Shown here: positions 1 through 8,075 of the stretch, in pieces
How positions within the stretch are numbered: position 1 is the stretch's first letter
Layout of the letters: each line of letters begins with the position of its first letter
Assembly: GCF_003966895.1 (NCBI RefSeq)
Contig: NZ_AP018449.1
Span: 3,117,501-3,181,500, forward strand
DNA length: 64,000 nucleotides
Direction: 5' to 3'
Source of the DNA: Methylomusa anaerophila
GTDB taxonomy: Bacteria; Bacillota; Negativicutes; Sporomusales; Sporomusaceae
Notes under the pieces: generated by a model
The model's database searches: none
Seen by the model: only the letters and a program-made list of their open reading frames with translations
What the model was told of the DNA's origin: nothing
Made by a program: the position numbers and the translations under genes

Positions 1-501
1 ATATTCGCCGGGCTTCACCAAAACCATATCGCCGACCTGAACTTTTTCGGCAGGAATATTAATTTCCTGACCGTCACGGCGAACCCTTGCCGTGGGGGGA
101 ACAACACTAATCAGATCTTTAATACCGGCTTTAGCCTTGGATACCGTTCTCTCTTCCAATAACTCGCCAAGCATCATAATAAAGGCTACTTCACCGGCGG
201 CAAAATATTCCCCGACAAACACCGCGGCAATTAATGCTATGCTGATAAGTACGCCGGCTTTAATATCTCTATTGACGAACAACCCAATGACCGCACCTTT
301 TAAAATAGGTGTGCCGCTGATAATAATGCTTATCCAGGCCAGGTCAAAACCCGCTTGCTCTTTAAACAGGCCGAACCAGCTCAATATCAAAAATAAACCG
401 GAAATACCGGTAAGCCCATAAGTCCAAAATTCTGCCGGCAGACTTGAGAAAAAACTGCTTTTTTTCTTGGCCGGCGATTTGGGCATTACTAATTCTTCCA
501 C
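1..501 (-). CDS. Heavy-metal P1B-type ATPase, N-terminal part (cut by window edge)
   Basis: Only the first 167 residues are inside the window. They show a Lys/Ser-rich start, hydrophobic spans near residues 27-44, 52-70 and 81-115, then the linker GELLEERTVSKAKAGIKDL and the start of the actuator domain, the pattern of metal-transporting P-type ATPases. No N-terminal CxxC metal-binding domain is present, and the CPx motif that would indicate the metal lies outside, so the substrate (Zn/Cd/Co or Cu) is open. The start is GTG at 501, preceded at 9 nt by AAAGGA; the in-frame ATG at 486 has no ribosome site. The MarR gene ends 17 bp upstream, so the two form an operon and the regulator probably responds to metal or stress. 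Confidence 0.85.
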   Translation of the reverse strand, partial: MEELVMPKSPAKKKSSFFSSLPAEFWTYGLTGISGLFLILSWFGLFKEQAGFDLAWISIIISGTPILKGAVIGLFVNRDIKAGVLISIALIAAVFVGEYFAAGEVAFIMMLGELLEERTVSKAKAGIKDLISVVPPTARVRRDGQEINIPAEKVQVGDMVLVKPGEY

Positions 502-518
502 AATACCGCGTCCTTTCT

Positions 519-938
519 TTAAAAAATCTCGGCATTAACCTTTTTTAATATTGCTAACATTTGCGCGCTCTCTTCTGCCGAGAGAATAGACAACACTTGT
601 TCGGTCAGAGTGTTATGGTATTTATGATGTTCGGCAAAAGCCTTTTTGCCTTTGTCAGTCAGAGTTATCAAGTAAACCCGGCGGTCTTCCTTCACCGACT
701 CCCGTTGGGCGTACCCTTCTTTTTCCAGGCGGTCAACGGTAACGGTGGTAGTCCCTGTGGTAACGCCTAATTTTTGCGCGAGATTTTTCATGTTTATTGG
801 ACCATATGTGCCGAGTATTTCAACGGCGTGAGCTTCGGCCACCGTTAAATTGCCGGCCCGTATTACCGAATTTTCCCAGGAAGCAAATCCATTGAAAAAA
901 ATAAACAATTCATGGGTAAATTCATCAACCACAGGCAT
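519..938 (-). CDS. MarR-family transcriptional regulator
   Basis: A 139-residue protein of typical MarR length. The winged helix is clear: a helix-turn-helix around residues 50-75 (MKNLAQKLGVTTGTTTVTVD) and the wing with the DRRVYLITLTDKG signature near 85-97. MarR proteins are dimeric ligand-responsive repressors binding short palindromes. Start ATG 938 has AAGGAG 6 nt upstream. The gene heads an operon with the metal ATPase, and a perfect 15-bp palindrome overlaps its own promoter, so autorepression and control of the ATPase are likely. The inducer cannot be told from sequence. Confidence 0.88.
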   Translation of the reverse strand: MPVVDEFTHELFIFFNGFASWENSVIRAGNLTVAEAHAVEILGTYGPINMKNLAQKLGVTTGTTTVTVDRLEKEGYAQRESVKEDRRVYLITLTDKGKKAFAEHHKYHNTLTEQVLSILSAEESAQMLAILKKVNAEIF

Positions 939-969
939 GTATCACTCCTTATAATTTGAATTTATAAAT

Positions 970-998
970 ATTCTATTATAGAATTGTTTGATTGTCAA
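970..998 (-). promoter_or_regulatory. marR promoter with overlapping palindromic operator
   Basis: On the minus strand TTGACA (998-993) and TAGAAT (975-970) are 17 bp apart, a good sigma-A promoter. The -10 is embedded in a perfect palindrome ATTCTAT-A-ATAGAAT at 970-984, a plausible MarR binding site that would block polymerase. Confidence 0.65.
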
Positions 999-1075
999 AT
1001 ATATTTTATATTTTACTGCGAAATTATCTTGACACACATTTCCCAGTCGCGTGAGAAAATACATAAATTTTTCCG

Positions 1076-1111
1076 GAAAATACAAAATCGCCGAATCAAT
1101 GTCCGGCGATT
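1076..1111 (-). terminator. Rho-independent terminator after maoC
   Basis: Perfect 8-bp stem AATCGCCG/CGGCGATT with a 10-nt loop, followed on the minus strand by a T-rich stretch (TTTGTATTTT). It lies 33 bp past the maoC stop codon. Confidence 0.6.
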
Positions 1112-1143
1112 CAGAAGTTTCAGTGGTTATGACGATCTTTTAG

Positions 1144-1578
1144 TTAATCTTTTTTTCTTACAGTGGCTTTGCCGTCGATTACTACGGTCCCTGCTTGATT
1201 GGTTACAGTAGTTTTTAAAATCAAGCGGCTTTTCCCTTCGATTTTTTCCATGACTTCTACGGTAGCGGTAACGGTATCACCAATTTTGACCGGGGCCTTG
1301 AAAGACAGTTCCTGGCCAAGATAGATGGTATTGGCGCCGGGAAGGACAGTCCCCAGGACAGCGGAGATAAAACCTGCCGACAGCATGCCGTGAGCGATAG
1401 GTTCTTTGAATACAGTGGTTTTGGCATAGTCAGCGTCAGTATGCAAGGGGTTGAGGTCGCCGGTCAGATTTGCATAAGTGTAGACGTCATGGGCTGTTAT
1501 GGTTTTAGACATGCTGGCTTTATCGCCGATTTTTATATCAGCGAACTTGATGTTTCTTACCATTTTTACCATAGTCAA
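1144..1578 (-). CDS. MaoC-like (R)-specific enoyl-CoA hydratase
   Basis: A 144-residue single hot-dog protein. The hydratase-2 motif is present: Asp in GDLNPLH, then His 5 residues later and the PIAHGML helix, matching the catalytic Asp/His pair of PhaJ-type hydratases that hydrate 2-enoyl-CoA to (R)-3-hydroxyacyl-CoA. The gene overlaps the etfA stop by 4 bp, so translation is probably coupled. AAAGGG lies 6 nt before TTG 1578 and 12 nt before the in-frame ATG 1572, so either may be used. Placement after etfBA suggests acyl-CoA metabolism; phosphate-acetyltransferase-linked MaoC domains are an alternative family but are longer. Confidence 0.85.
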   Translation of the reverse strand: MTMVKMVRNIKFADIKIGDKASMSKTITAHDVYTYANLTGDLNPLHTDADYAKTTVFKEPIAHGMLSAGFISAVLGTVLPGANTIYLGQELSFKAPVKIGDTVTATVEVMEKIEGKSRLILKTTVTNQAGTVVIDGKATVRKKD

Positions 1579-2774
1579 GCAATCCCTTTAATCTTTTTGA
1601 ATTCGGTTATAAGGGCCGGAATGACTTCCATCACGTCCCCTACAATGCCGTAATCGGCCACTTTGAAAATTGGCGCGTCGGCGTCTTTATTGATGGCAAT
1701 AACAATGTCGGAGGAGGACATACCGGCCAGATGCTGGATGGCGCCGGAAATACCGCAAGCAAAGTAAATTTTAGGGCCAACGGTTTTACCGGTTTGCCCC
1801 ACCTGATGCAAGGCCGGTTTCCAGCCGGCGTCGACAGCCGCGCGGGACGCGCCGACAGCTGCGCCCAGGACATTGGCCAACTCTTCAATGAGGGTGAAGT
1901 TTTCAGGCTTACACATGCCACGCCCTCCGGAAACAATAATTTCGGCTTCTTCCAGGTTGCAGGCGGCTGTACAGGATTGAATCACGCCGAGAAGTTTGGT
2001 CCGGATATCTTCCGGGCGAACTTTGCTTTGAACCCGGATGATTTCACCGCTCTTAGAGAAGTCCTGTTCCGGACGCTTGAATACTTTCGGGCGGACTGTG
2101 CCCATTTGCGGGCGATGGTCAGGACACAGAATGGTAGCCATAATATTGCCGCCAAAGGCCGGACGAGTCCAGGCGACTAAACCGGTTTCTTCGTCAATGC
2201 CCAGATTGGTGCAATCGGCGGTAAGCCCGGTGCCCACCCGGCAGGCCACCCGCGGACCCAGATCGCGGCCGTCATTGGTAGCTCCCATGAGGATAACCGA
2301 TGGACGATAGGTCTCAATCAGATGGGTAAGGGTAATGGTGTAAGCGTCGGTGGAATAGTGATTAAATTCAGGCCCCTCAACCAGATAAACCTTATCCGCG
2401 CCGCTGGCAAATATTTCTTTTGCCAGGCTTTCCACATTTTCGCCGATGAGAATACCGGCCAGTTCCTGGCCCATAGTGTCAGCCAGTCTGCGGCCTTCGC
2501 CCAGGAGTTCATGGGAGACATTGCGGATATGTCCGGCTACTTGCTCAATATACACCCAAACGCCTTTATACAGGCTCTTGTCCATAGCTGCCGATTTTTC
2601 TTCCGCTTCGCGGATAATTGCGCCGGCAGGACATACATCGATACAGGCGCCGCAGGCGGTGCACGCCTCAGTAATTACTATTTTATTATCCGCCATTATG
2701 ATTGCGCCGAACGGGCAACTACTGATACAAGCGCCGCAGGCGGTACACTGATCTTTAATTTCCTTGACAGCCAT
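1575..2774 (-). CDS. etfA: Electron transfer flavoprotein alpha subunit with N-terminal 2[4Fe-4S] ferredoxin domain
   Basis: The first about 60 residues hold two CxxCxxCxxxCP motifs (Cys 10/13/16/20 and 38/41/44/48), a bacterial ferredoxin domain; the remaining about 335 are EtfA with the C-terminal FAD-binding region ([29 protein letters not shown]). Ferredoxin-fused EtfA is known from Acetobacterium CarE and LctC, where the Etf bifurcates electrons between an acyl-CoA or lactate dehydrogenase and ferredoxin. Start ATG 2774 follows an AGGGGG site. It lies 11 bp after etfB. No acyl-CoA or lactate dehydrogenase is encoded nearby, so the partner is unknown. Confidence 0.93.
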   Translation of the reverse strand: MAVKEIKDQCTACGACISSCPFGAIIMADNKIVITEACTACGACIDVCPAGAIIREAEEKSAAMDKSLYKGVWVYIEQVAGHIRNVSHELLGEGRRLADTMGQELAGILIGENVESLAKEIFASGADKVYLVEGPEFNHYSTDAYTITLTHLIETYRPSVILMGATNDGRDLGPRVACRVGTGLTADCTNLGIDEETGLVAWTRPAFGGNIMATILCPDHRPQMGTVRPKVFKRPEQDFSKSGEIIRVQSKVRPEDIRTKLLGVIQSCTAACNLEEAEIIVSGGRGMCKPENFTLIEELANVLGAAVGASRAAVDAGWKPALHQVGQTGKTVGPKIYFACGISGAIQHLAGMSSSDIVIAINKDADAPIFKVADYGIVGDVMEVIPALITEFKKIKGIA

Positions 2775-2785
2775 ATTATTACCCC

Positions 2786-3571
2786 CTAGATAATCTTGGC
2801 ATCAGCCAGTTTTTGGATTAACAGGGCCGCTGATTCCCGCGCCGAATCAGTCTGGATAATTTCACCCTGGGTACGCTGTTTGGGGGAGAAGATACGTCGC
2901 ACTTGCGTAGGTGATCCTTTGAGTCCGATCTTGTCCGGACTAACCTCTACATCGTTTGCCGTCCAGACGGGAATTGCCTTGCGGTTGGCCTTCATTGTCC
3001 CTTTGACGCTGGGGTAACGGGGTTCATTGATGGATTTGACAACAGTTAACATAACAGGAGTAGCTGCCTCAATTATTTCATATCCTTCCTCTTGCTCCCG
3101 CTCGACTTTCAACTTATTGCCCCCAGCCTCAATTTTGGAAACATAGGTAACTTGCGCGATTCCTAAGTGTTCGGCAATTTCCGGGCCAACCTGGGCAGTA
3201 TCGCCGTCAATTGCCTGCTTGCCGCAAAGGATAACATCCACGTTGCCTAGTTTTTTAATTCCGGCGGCCAGGGTATGGCTTGTAGCCAAAGTATCGGCGC
3301 CGCCGAAAGCGCGGTCGCTTATTAAGACGGCCTCATCGGCGCCCATGGCAATACATTCTTTCAGGGCTTCAGCGGCTTGGGGCGGTCCCATGGAGATAAC
3401 GGTAACCTTGCCGCCATGTTTTTCCTTAAGTTGTAAGGCAGCTTCCAGCGCATTTTTGTCAAAGGGATTGACAATGCTGGGTACACCTTGCCGGATAAGA
3501 GTATTGGTCGCTGGGTCAATTTTTACTTCGGTGGTGTCAGGCACTTGCTTGACACATACAACGATTTCCAT
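2786..3571 (-). CDS. etfB: Electron transfer flavoprotein beta subunit
   Basis: A 261-residue EtfB: starts MEIVVCVKQVPDTTEV, contains GPPQAAEALKECIAMGADEAVLISD and the CGKQAIDGDTAQVGP signature that binds the bifurcating FAD/AMP site, and ends with the conserved MKANRK and C-terminal arm. The frame is open 25 codons further upstream, but ATG 3571 is set by GGAGG 9 nt before it and by family alignment. Forms the Etf heterodimer with the following ferredoxin-fused EtfA; first gene of an etfB-etfA-maoC operon with its own promoter. Confidence 0.94.
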   Translation of the reverse strand: MEIVVCVKQVPDTTEVKIDPATNTLIRQGVPSIVNPFDKNALEAALQLKEKHGGKVTVISMGPPQAAEALKECIAMGADEAVLISDRAFGGADTLATSHTLAAGIKKLGNVDVILCGKQAIDGDTAQVGPEIAEHLGIAQVTYVSKIEAGGNKLKVEREQEEGYEIIEAATPVMLTVVKSINEPRYPSVKGTMKANRKAIPVWTANDVEVSPDKIGLKGSPTQVRRIFSPKQRTQGEIIQTDSARESAALLIQKLADAKII

Positions 3572-3796
3572 CAACTGTATCCTCCTGCTCAGTAAATATG
3601 AGTTATAACGGTAATAAAGTACCCATTTTGCGCTTTTTTTTTCCAAAAGTAATCCAGCATACTTTTTTCGAGACCGGAAACCGAAATTCCTTTTATTTCT
3701 TCGAATTTATGTGGTTTTAACAAAATATCATAAACTCCGGCTATAAGTCTAATCCGGCGTTGCCGGGGGGTTTAGCACCAGAACTATTTTTATAGT

Positions 3797-3826
3797 ATTA
3801 TATACAAAATTATGAAAAATTGTAAA
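3797..3826 (-). promoter_or_regulatory. Promoter of etfB-etfA-maoC
   Basis: Minus strand: TTTACA (3826-3821), 18-bp spacer, TATAAT (3802-3797), a near-consensus sigma-A promoter. Confidence 0.6.
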
Positions 3827-3864
3827 AAATAGATTGAACCCATTTGCGGGTGAACCAGTAAAAA

Positions 3865-3892
3865 AGTCATGAGAAAAGCCCCTTTAGGGGCT
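3865..3892 (-). terminator. Terminator downstream of feoB
   Basis: Stem AGCCCC/GGGGCT with a TAAA loop, followed on the minus strand by TTTTC and a further T-rich stretch. A second hairpin (3978-3996) sits closer to the feoB stop. Confidence 0.55.
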
Positions 3893-4008
3893 GAATAAAA
3901 AGGTTATGCAGCTGGCGGACTTTTTCAGCGAGTCTTGAGACTCGGCTAGTACTATGTCGTTATAGGGCGTAATCAAGCCACCCGTTTTACGGGTGGTCAT
4001 GACTACTA

Positions 4009-5415
4009 TTAGGCTAAACCTAAGAAACGAGCCGATTGGGCTACAATGAAACATACGGCGAAAGCAATTGCTGTTGGGATGAGGAAGGACAGGAAGGTCC
4101 ATTTGTAGCTGCCGGACTCTTTGTATACTGAAAGCAATGTGGTGGTGCACGGCCAGTGCAGCAGGCAGAAGAGCATTGCGCTGACGGCAGTCAGCCAGGT
4201 CCAGCCGTGGTTGAGTAATATTTGGCGAAGTTCTTCCAGACTATCGAATTCAACCATTTGGCCTGTGGACAAATAACTCATGAGCAGGATTGGAACCACG
4301 ATCTCATTTGCGGGGAGGCCAAGGATGAAGGCCAGGAGAATGAACCCGTCAAGGCCGATAGAATAGCCGAGAGGCTGCAGCCAGCCGGCAAGGTGGCCGA
4401 TTATGCTCATGTCTCCTATGTAGACATTGCCGAGTATCCAGGTGATAGCCCCTGCCGGAGCGGCCATGATTACAGCCCGCTTTAATACGAAGAGCGTGCG
4501 GTCGATTATGGAACGGTAAATGATGGCGCCAATCTGCGGCGGGCGGTAAGGCGGCAATTCTAGGATCAGGGATGAGGGTTCACCCTTAAGGATGGTATGG
4601 GATAGTGTCCAGGATACAGCGAATGTTGTGGCAATGCCTAACAGAACAACTGCGGTTATCGCCAGCGCGGCAACTAACGGCTCATATCCGGCCGCGAATG
4701 CGCCGCCGACAAAGATGGCGGCAATAGCGATGAGGGTGGGAAAACGCCCGTTGCAGGGAACGAAATTGTTGGTCAGCATGGCGATGAGCCGTTCCCGCGG
4801 CGAGTCAATAATCCGGCAGGATACGATACCGGCGGCATTGCAGCCAAAGCCCATGCACATGGTTAAAGCCTGTTTGCCGCATGCCTTGCATTTTTTGAAG
4901 AAATTATCCATGTTAAAAGCGACTCGCGGCAAATAACCCAGGTCTTCCAGCAGGGTAAACAAGGGAAAAAAGATGGCCATTGGCGGCAGCATAACCGATA
5001 CCACCCAGGCTAAGCCTCTATACAGACCTAAAACAAGTACCCCGTGCAGCCATGCCGGGGCGCCTGCGAGCTCAAACCATGCAGTAAGCTGATCCTGGAC
5101 GGCGAACAGGGCATCGGCAATCATCCCGGAGGGCACGTTGGCGCCTTCAATGGTGATCCAAAAGATCATCCCTAATAGCGCCAGCATGATCGGGTAACCC
5201 AACAAACGGGAGGTAAGGATATCATCAAGTTTAGCATCCCAGGAGGATTTTGCTTGTGCTTTACGGCTGATTACTTTATGCGCTATCTGTTCCGCGTTGG
5301 CGTAAATGTCGGATACAATACTATCACCCAGCGTATTGCCGGAACTGAGGCGAATTTTATCCGCCTCAGCACAGACATCCGCCAGCGTCGTCATCGGCTT
5401 CAGAATTCCGCTCAT
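4009..5415 (-). CDS. feoB: FeoB transmembrane permease subunit (C-terminal half of a split FeoB)
   Basis: 468 residues corresponding to the membrane part of the ferrous-iron transporter FeoB, without the G domain. Two gate regions are seen: WVVSVMLPPMAIFFPLF...LEDLGYLPR, then CMGFGCNAAGI and PCNGRFPTLI, and about 10 membrane spans. It begins ATGAGC overlapping the stop of the G-domain gene by 4 bp and in another frame; its own AGGAGG lies 10 nt upstream, inside the upstream gene. That argues for a genuine two-gene FeoB rather than a sequencing frameshift. The two products would have to assemble at the inner membrane. Confidence 0.9.
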   Translation of the reverse strand: MSGILKPMTTLADVCAEADKIRLSSGNTLGDSIVSDIYANAEQIAHKVISRKAQAKSSWDAKLDDILTSRLLGYPIMLALLGMIFWITIEGANVPSGMIADALFAVQDQLTAWFELAGAPAWLHGVLVLGLYRGLAWVVSVMLPPMAIFFPLFTLLEDLGYLPRVAFNMDNFFKKCKACGKQALTMCMGFGCNAAGIVSCRIIDSPRERLIAMLTNNFVPCNGRFPTLIAIAAIFVGGAFAAGYEPLVAALAITAVVLLGIATTFAVSWTLSHTILKGEPSSLILELPPYRPPQIGAIIYRSIIDRTLFVLKRAVIMAAPAGAITWILGNVYIGDMSIIGHLAGWLQPLGYSIGLDGFILLAFILGLPANEIVVPILLMSYLSTGQMVEFDSLEELRQILLNHGWTWLTAVSAMLFCLLHWPCTTTLLSVYKESGSYKWTFLSFLIPTAIAFAVCFIVAQSARFLGLA

Positions 5416-6191
5416 ATTACTGCTGCCTCCTGGAGCATTTCAGATTTGGTCTGAAGATCCAGATGCAGGCGGATGCTTTCAACAAATGCCTTATCCCCGT
5501 CTAATAGCCGGAGAGCAACCCAGCGGGGGTTTAGCTTGTGGTCGACGAGGCGCTGAATATTCGGGAGAAGCTTTTCCACTGCCGCTTCTACAGGCGGCGA
5601 ATAAACAAGTTGCCGGGGATTGCCTTTACGGGCGCCGGTGCTGACTTGATACAGGGTCTCCCGGAGAGTATCCAAGCCTTCCCCGTTACGGGCGGCGGCA
5701 GCCACGACAGGCGTACCCAGCTCTTTTTCCAACGCCGGGAAATCAATGCTGATATTTTTCTTTCTGGCTTCGTCTATGAGATTGACACACACAATGACAT
5801 TCGGGGTGATTTCCATGACCTGCAGGGCAAGGTTCAGATTCCGTTCCAGGCAGGTGGCATCCAGAACCACAAGGGTGGCATCCGGCTGACCAAAGCAGAT
5901 AAAGTCACGGGCGACCTGTTCTTCCACAGTGTGCGCCAGTATGGAATATGTTCCTGGCAGGTCCACCAGCAGGAAGGGCTTCTGCCGATAAGTAAAGGTG
6001 CCTTGGGCGTTATCTACCGTTTTGCCGGGCCAGTTGCCGGTGTGCTGGCGTAGACCTGTCAGGGCGTTAAATACAGTGCTTTTGCCAACATTGGGGTTGC
6101 CGGCCAGGGCAATTACGTATTGTCCTGCCTCCGGGACTATGCCGAAATGTTCGCGCAGTACCCGGCTGCGGTTTTCTCCTGGCATATTCAT
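5412..6191 (-). CDS. feoB: FeoB GTPase subunit (N-terminal half of a split FeoB)
   Basis: 259 residues: TRAFAC GTPase domain with G1 GNPNVGKST (about 31-39), G3 DLPGTYS, G4 NLID and G5-like AAARNGEG, followed by a helical domain that acts as GDP-dissociation inhibitor in FeoB. The stop comes where the membrane part would start. In-frame GTG 6206 and ATG 6197 are open upstream, but GGAGG sits 8 nt before ATG 6191, which is therefore chosen. Follows feoA by 17 bp. GTP hydrolysis would gate Fe2+ passage through the separately encoded permease. Confidence 0.9.
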   Translation of the reverse strand: MNMPGENRSRVLREHFGIVPEAGQYVIALAGNPNVGKSTVFNALTGLRQHTGNWPGKTVDNAQGTFTYRQKPFLLVDLPGTYSILAHTVEEQVARDFICFGQPDATLVVLDATCLERNLNLALQVMEITPNVIVCVNLIDEARKKNISIDFPALEKELGTPVVAAAARNGEGLDTLRETLYQVSTGARKGNPRQLVYSPPVEAAVEKLLPNIQRLVDHKLNPRWVALRLLDGDKAFVESIRLHLDLQTKSEMLQEAAVI

Positions 6192-6208
6192 TCTCATCGC
6201 CTCCACAT

Positions 6209-6454
6209 TTAAATGGGGTACACCTTAATCAGACTGGCGTCATTACTGCGCAGCGCTATGGTAGTGCCGCGCACGCTGAAGGCTATGGGGTCGCCTGCCG
6301 GACTTTTGCGGACGCACTGCACCGAAGTTCCCGGTAGAATACCCAGGTCCAGAATTCGCCGCCTGAGCAGGCCGTCAAGCTCTACGGACGATATTTTGCC
6401 GGTTGTGCCTACCGTAAGATCTGCCAGAGATAGTAGTTTTTCAGGGCTTTGCAT
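6209..6454 (-). CDS. feoA: FeoA-type SH3-like protein
   Basis: 81 residues with the FeoA core: the LRRRILDLGILPG stretch and the closing FSVRGTTIALR strand. FeoA is a small cytoplasmic SH3-fold accessory needed for FeoB-dependent Fe2+ uptake. Start ATG 6454 has AAAGGAGG 8 nt upstream. First gene of feoA-feoB-feoB; two tandem inverted repeats upstream probably bind an iron-responsive regulator. Confidence 0.9.
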   Translation of the reverse strand: MQSPEKLLSLADLTVGTTGKISSVELDGLLRRRILDLGILPGTSVQCVRKSPAGDPIAFSVRGTTIALRSNDASLIKVYPI

Positions 6455-6506
6455 TCAATAAACCTCCTTTTATTTGCCATGGCTAAGTTTTATTCCGAAA
6501 ATAAAG

Positions 6507-6557
6507 GTTAGCTACAGCTAACACGCGGTCGAAAAAAAACGGTTAGCGGAAGCTAAC
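6507..6557 (-). promoter_or_regulatory. Two tandem inverted repeats upstream of feoA (candidate DtxR/MntR-type operators)
   Basis: GTTAGCT-AC-AGCTAAC (6507-6522) and GTTAGC-GGAA-GCTAAC (6542-6557), start-to-start distance 35 bp. The TTAGC...GCTAA core resembles half sites of DtxR/IdeR/MntR operators (TTAGG-type). Location 50-100 bp before feoA fits iron repression. Confidence 0.55.
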
Positions 6558-6709
6558 ACCGTATTCTCAGCCCTCTGCTATATGATATGGGCAGCAGTGA
6601 GAAGTGCTACTGTTGATGTACATAGTTTTTGTCGTATTCCCAATAGAAATAATTGACAGTGGATTGCGGTTCAAAACATGATAACCGTTCAGATTCCAGT
6701 TTCTTCGAG

Positions 6710-6738
6710 TTTACATAATTAAGATATTGTGGTATTAT
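6710..6738 (+). promoter_or_regulatory. Promoter of the NlpC/P60 gene
   Basis: TTTACA (6710-6715), 17-bp spacer, TATTAT (6733-6738). Confidence 0.6.
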
Positions 6739-6746
6739 ACTGAAGT

Positions 6747-6770
6747 AACCCTTAACAGAGGGTTTTTCTT
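6747..6770 (+). terminator. Terminator-like hairpin in the leader of the NlpC/P60 gene
   Basis: AACCCT-TAACAG-AGGGTT followed by TTTCTT, placed between the promoter and the ribosome site. It could attenuate the transcript; no alternative antiterminator was identified. Confidence 0.4.
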
Positions 6771-6795
6771 ATAAACCACGTAAAGGAGGTTGCTG

Positions 6796-7455
6796 ATGAG
6801 AATCTATAAATTTCATGTGACCCTGATCGCTCTCCTGACCTTTTGCGTCACGCTCATCACCCCAATCTCACCTGCAGCTGCGTTTTCGCTAACCGATGTT
6901 TTGCCGCAAGCCGCCCAAACTGATACTTCTTCCGACGGCGGCAATATGCTGATGAATATTCTGCTGGGCTTATTGCTGGGGAACTTTGTCAACAAGTTTG
7001 CCAACGTTCAATCTAAACTTCCCGACGATATTTCGAAAGTATTAGGCGTTGCCACCGGTTCCGGCACAACCTCCGGCAGCGCTAAGGGCGCTCAAGTTGT
7101 GGAAACCGCCAAAACGCTTATGGGCGTACCTTATGTTTTCGGCGGTAACAGCGTTACCCGCGGCCTGGACTGCTCCAGCTTTACCCAGTATGTAATGAAA
7201 CAAAACGGAATAAGACTTCCCCGTACGGCTGCCGAGCAATTTGCCGGCGGTACGCCGGTGAATAAGACTGACCTGCGGATTGGCGACCTGGTATTCTTCA
7301 CCACTTATAAGCCGGGAGCATCCCATGTAGGATTTTACATGGGCGACGGGAATTTCATTCACGCCAGCTCGGCCCAGGGGCAGGTAGGCATCAGTTCACT
7401 TAGCGACGCCTATTATACTCAGCAATATATCGGCGCACGCCGCTATATCAAGTAG
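6796..7455 (+). CDS. Exported NlpC/P60-family cell-wall peptidase
   Basis: 219 residues. A Sec signal peptide ends near residue 29 (PAAAF). After a low-complexity region the NlpC/P60 papain-like domain (about 100-219) shows the catalytic Cys126 in LDCSSF, His177 in SHVGFYMGDG and a third polar His188 in FIHASS. Such enzymes cut D-Glu-DAP or similar bonds of peptidoglycan stem peptides. ATG 6796 is chosen because AAAGGAGG lies 6 nt before it; a TTG two codons earlier lies inside that spacing. It stands alone, with its own promoter and a bidirectional terminator behind it. Confidence 0.9.
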   Translation: MRIYKFHVTLIALLTFCVTLITPISPAAAFSLTDVLPQAAQTDTSSDGGNMLMNILLGLLLGNFVNKFANVQSKLPDDISKVLGVATGSGTTSGSAKGAQVVETAKTLMGVPYVFGGNSVTRGLDCSSFTQYVMKQNGIRLPRTAAEQFAGGTPVNKTDLRIGDLVFFTTYKPGASHVGFYMGDGNFIHASSAQGQVGISSLSDAYYTQQYIGARRYIK

Positions 7456-7500
7456 TTAAGAAGATCTTCGGGCTTTGTCGAAGAGAATGATGCAGCAAAT

Positions 7501-7541
7501 AAGAGGTCGTTTGAAAGCCTTAGGCTTTCAGACGACCTCTT
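7501..7541. terminator. Bidirectional terminator between NlpC/P60 and CotF-like genes
   Basis: Long hairpin with arms AAGAGGTCGT/ACGACCTCTT and an inner stem TGAAAGCC/GGCTTTCA, lying between convergent genes. Confidence 0.75.
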
Positions 7542-7595
7542 TAGCTTGATTTATAAATATTGATAGCTGCCATAGCAATTGGACCGTAATAACAG

Positions 7596-8075
7596 TTACT
7601 TCGGATTGTACATACCTTTGCTTTGCATGTATTGGAAGATGCCTTCACCGTGTTTTTGCTCTTCTTTTTGGATATGGTTGAGAGCTTGACGCACGTTGGT
7701 GTCGGTAAATTCAAAAATGGCCGTATCGTAGGCGCCGGAGACAAATTTTTCGGTCATTAGCATATCGTTGCAAAGAACACTATCACTTTGATTGTTTGTT
7801 GTTCCTTGCGGCGATGGCTGGACTGCGCTTTGCGCACCGCTTTGGGCAGTTTGTTGGCCTTGTTGTGATGACATGACCGGCACCTGGCCGTTTAATATTT
7901 GCGTTAGGGTATTTAAGTGTTGCTGCTCTTGGCTGGCATAGGAACCGAATAATTGTTTCAATTGGGGGTCTTGCGCTTGCGATGCATAGGCTTGATATTT
8001 TTGCACACAAATCCCCTCATGGCTTTGTTGATCTTGCAAAAGCAACTTTTCCTTTTGCGTTAATGCTATTGACAT
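7596..8075 (-). CDS. CotF-like spore coat protein
   Basis: 159 residues. Two ferritin-like helical halves with the CotF/CotX pattern (QDQQSHEGICVQKYQ, SQEQQHLNTL, LNHIQKEEQKHGEGIFQYM) are separated by a Gln/Ser-rich linker (about 70-100). Proteins of this family are built into the spore coat of Bacillus and clostridia. ATG 8075 is chosen because GGAGG lies 9 nt upstream; the seven in-frame codons before it include that ribosome site. A single-gene unit on the minus strand. Presence implies endospore formation. Confidence 0.85.
   Translation of the reverse strand: MSIALTQKEKLLLQDQQSHEGICVQKYQAYASQAQDPQLKQLFGSYASQEQQHLNTLTQILNGQVPVMSSQQGQQTAQSGAQSAVQPSPQGTTNNQSDSVLCNDMLMTEKFVSGAYDTAIFEFTDTNVRQALNHIQKEEQKHGEGIFQYMQSKGMYNPK

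Larger units (their letters stand above)
3572..4008. other. Intergenic region between the feo and etf operons
   Basis: No gene seen in these 437 bases. They hold two terminator-type hairpins for the feo operon (3978-3996, CCACCCG/CGGGTGG; 3877-3892, AGCCCC/GGGGCT) and the etf promoter at 3797-3826. The stretch between the promoter and etfB (about 225 bases) would be a long untranslated leader with no recognised riboswitch. Confidence 0.6.
6455..6795. other. Divergent region between feoA and the NlpC/P60 gene
   Basis: 341 bases without a gene. The feoA side carries the paired inverted repeats (6507-6557); the other side carries a good promoter (6710-6738) and a terminator-like leader hairpin (6747-6770). 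The middle (6560-6705) shows nothing recognisable. Confidence 0.6.

Noticed and set aside
5405..5435. feoB split as a sequencing frameshift
   Set aside because: The downstream half has its own ATG with AGGAGG at good spacing, and the junction is a classical 4-bp ATGA overlap, so a natural split is more likely, though not proven.
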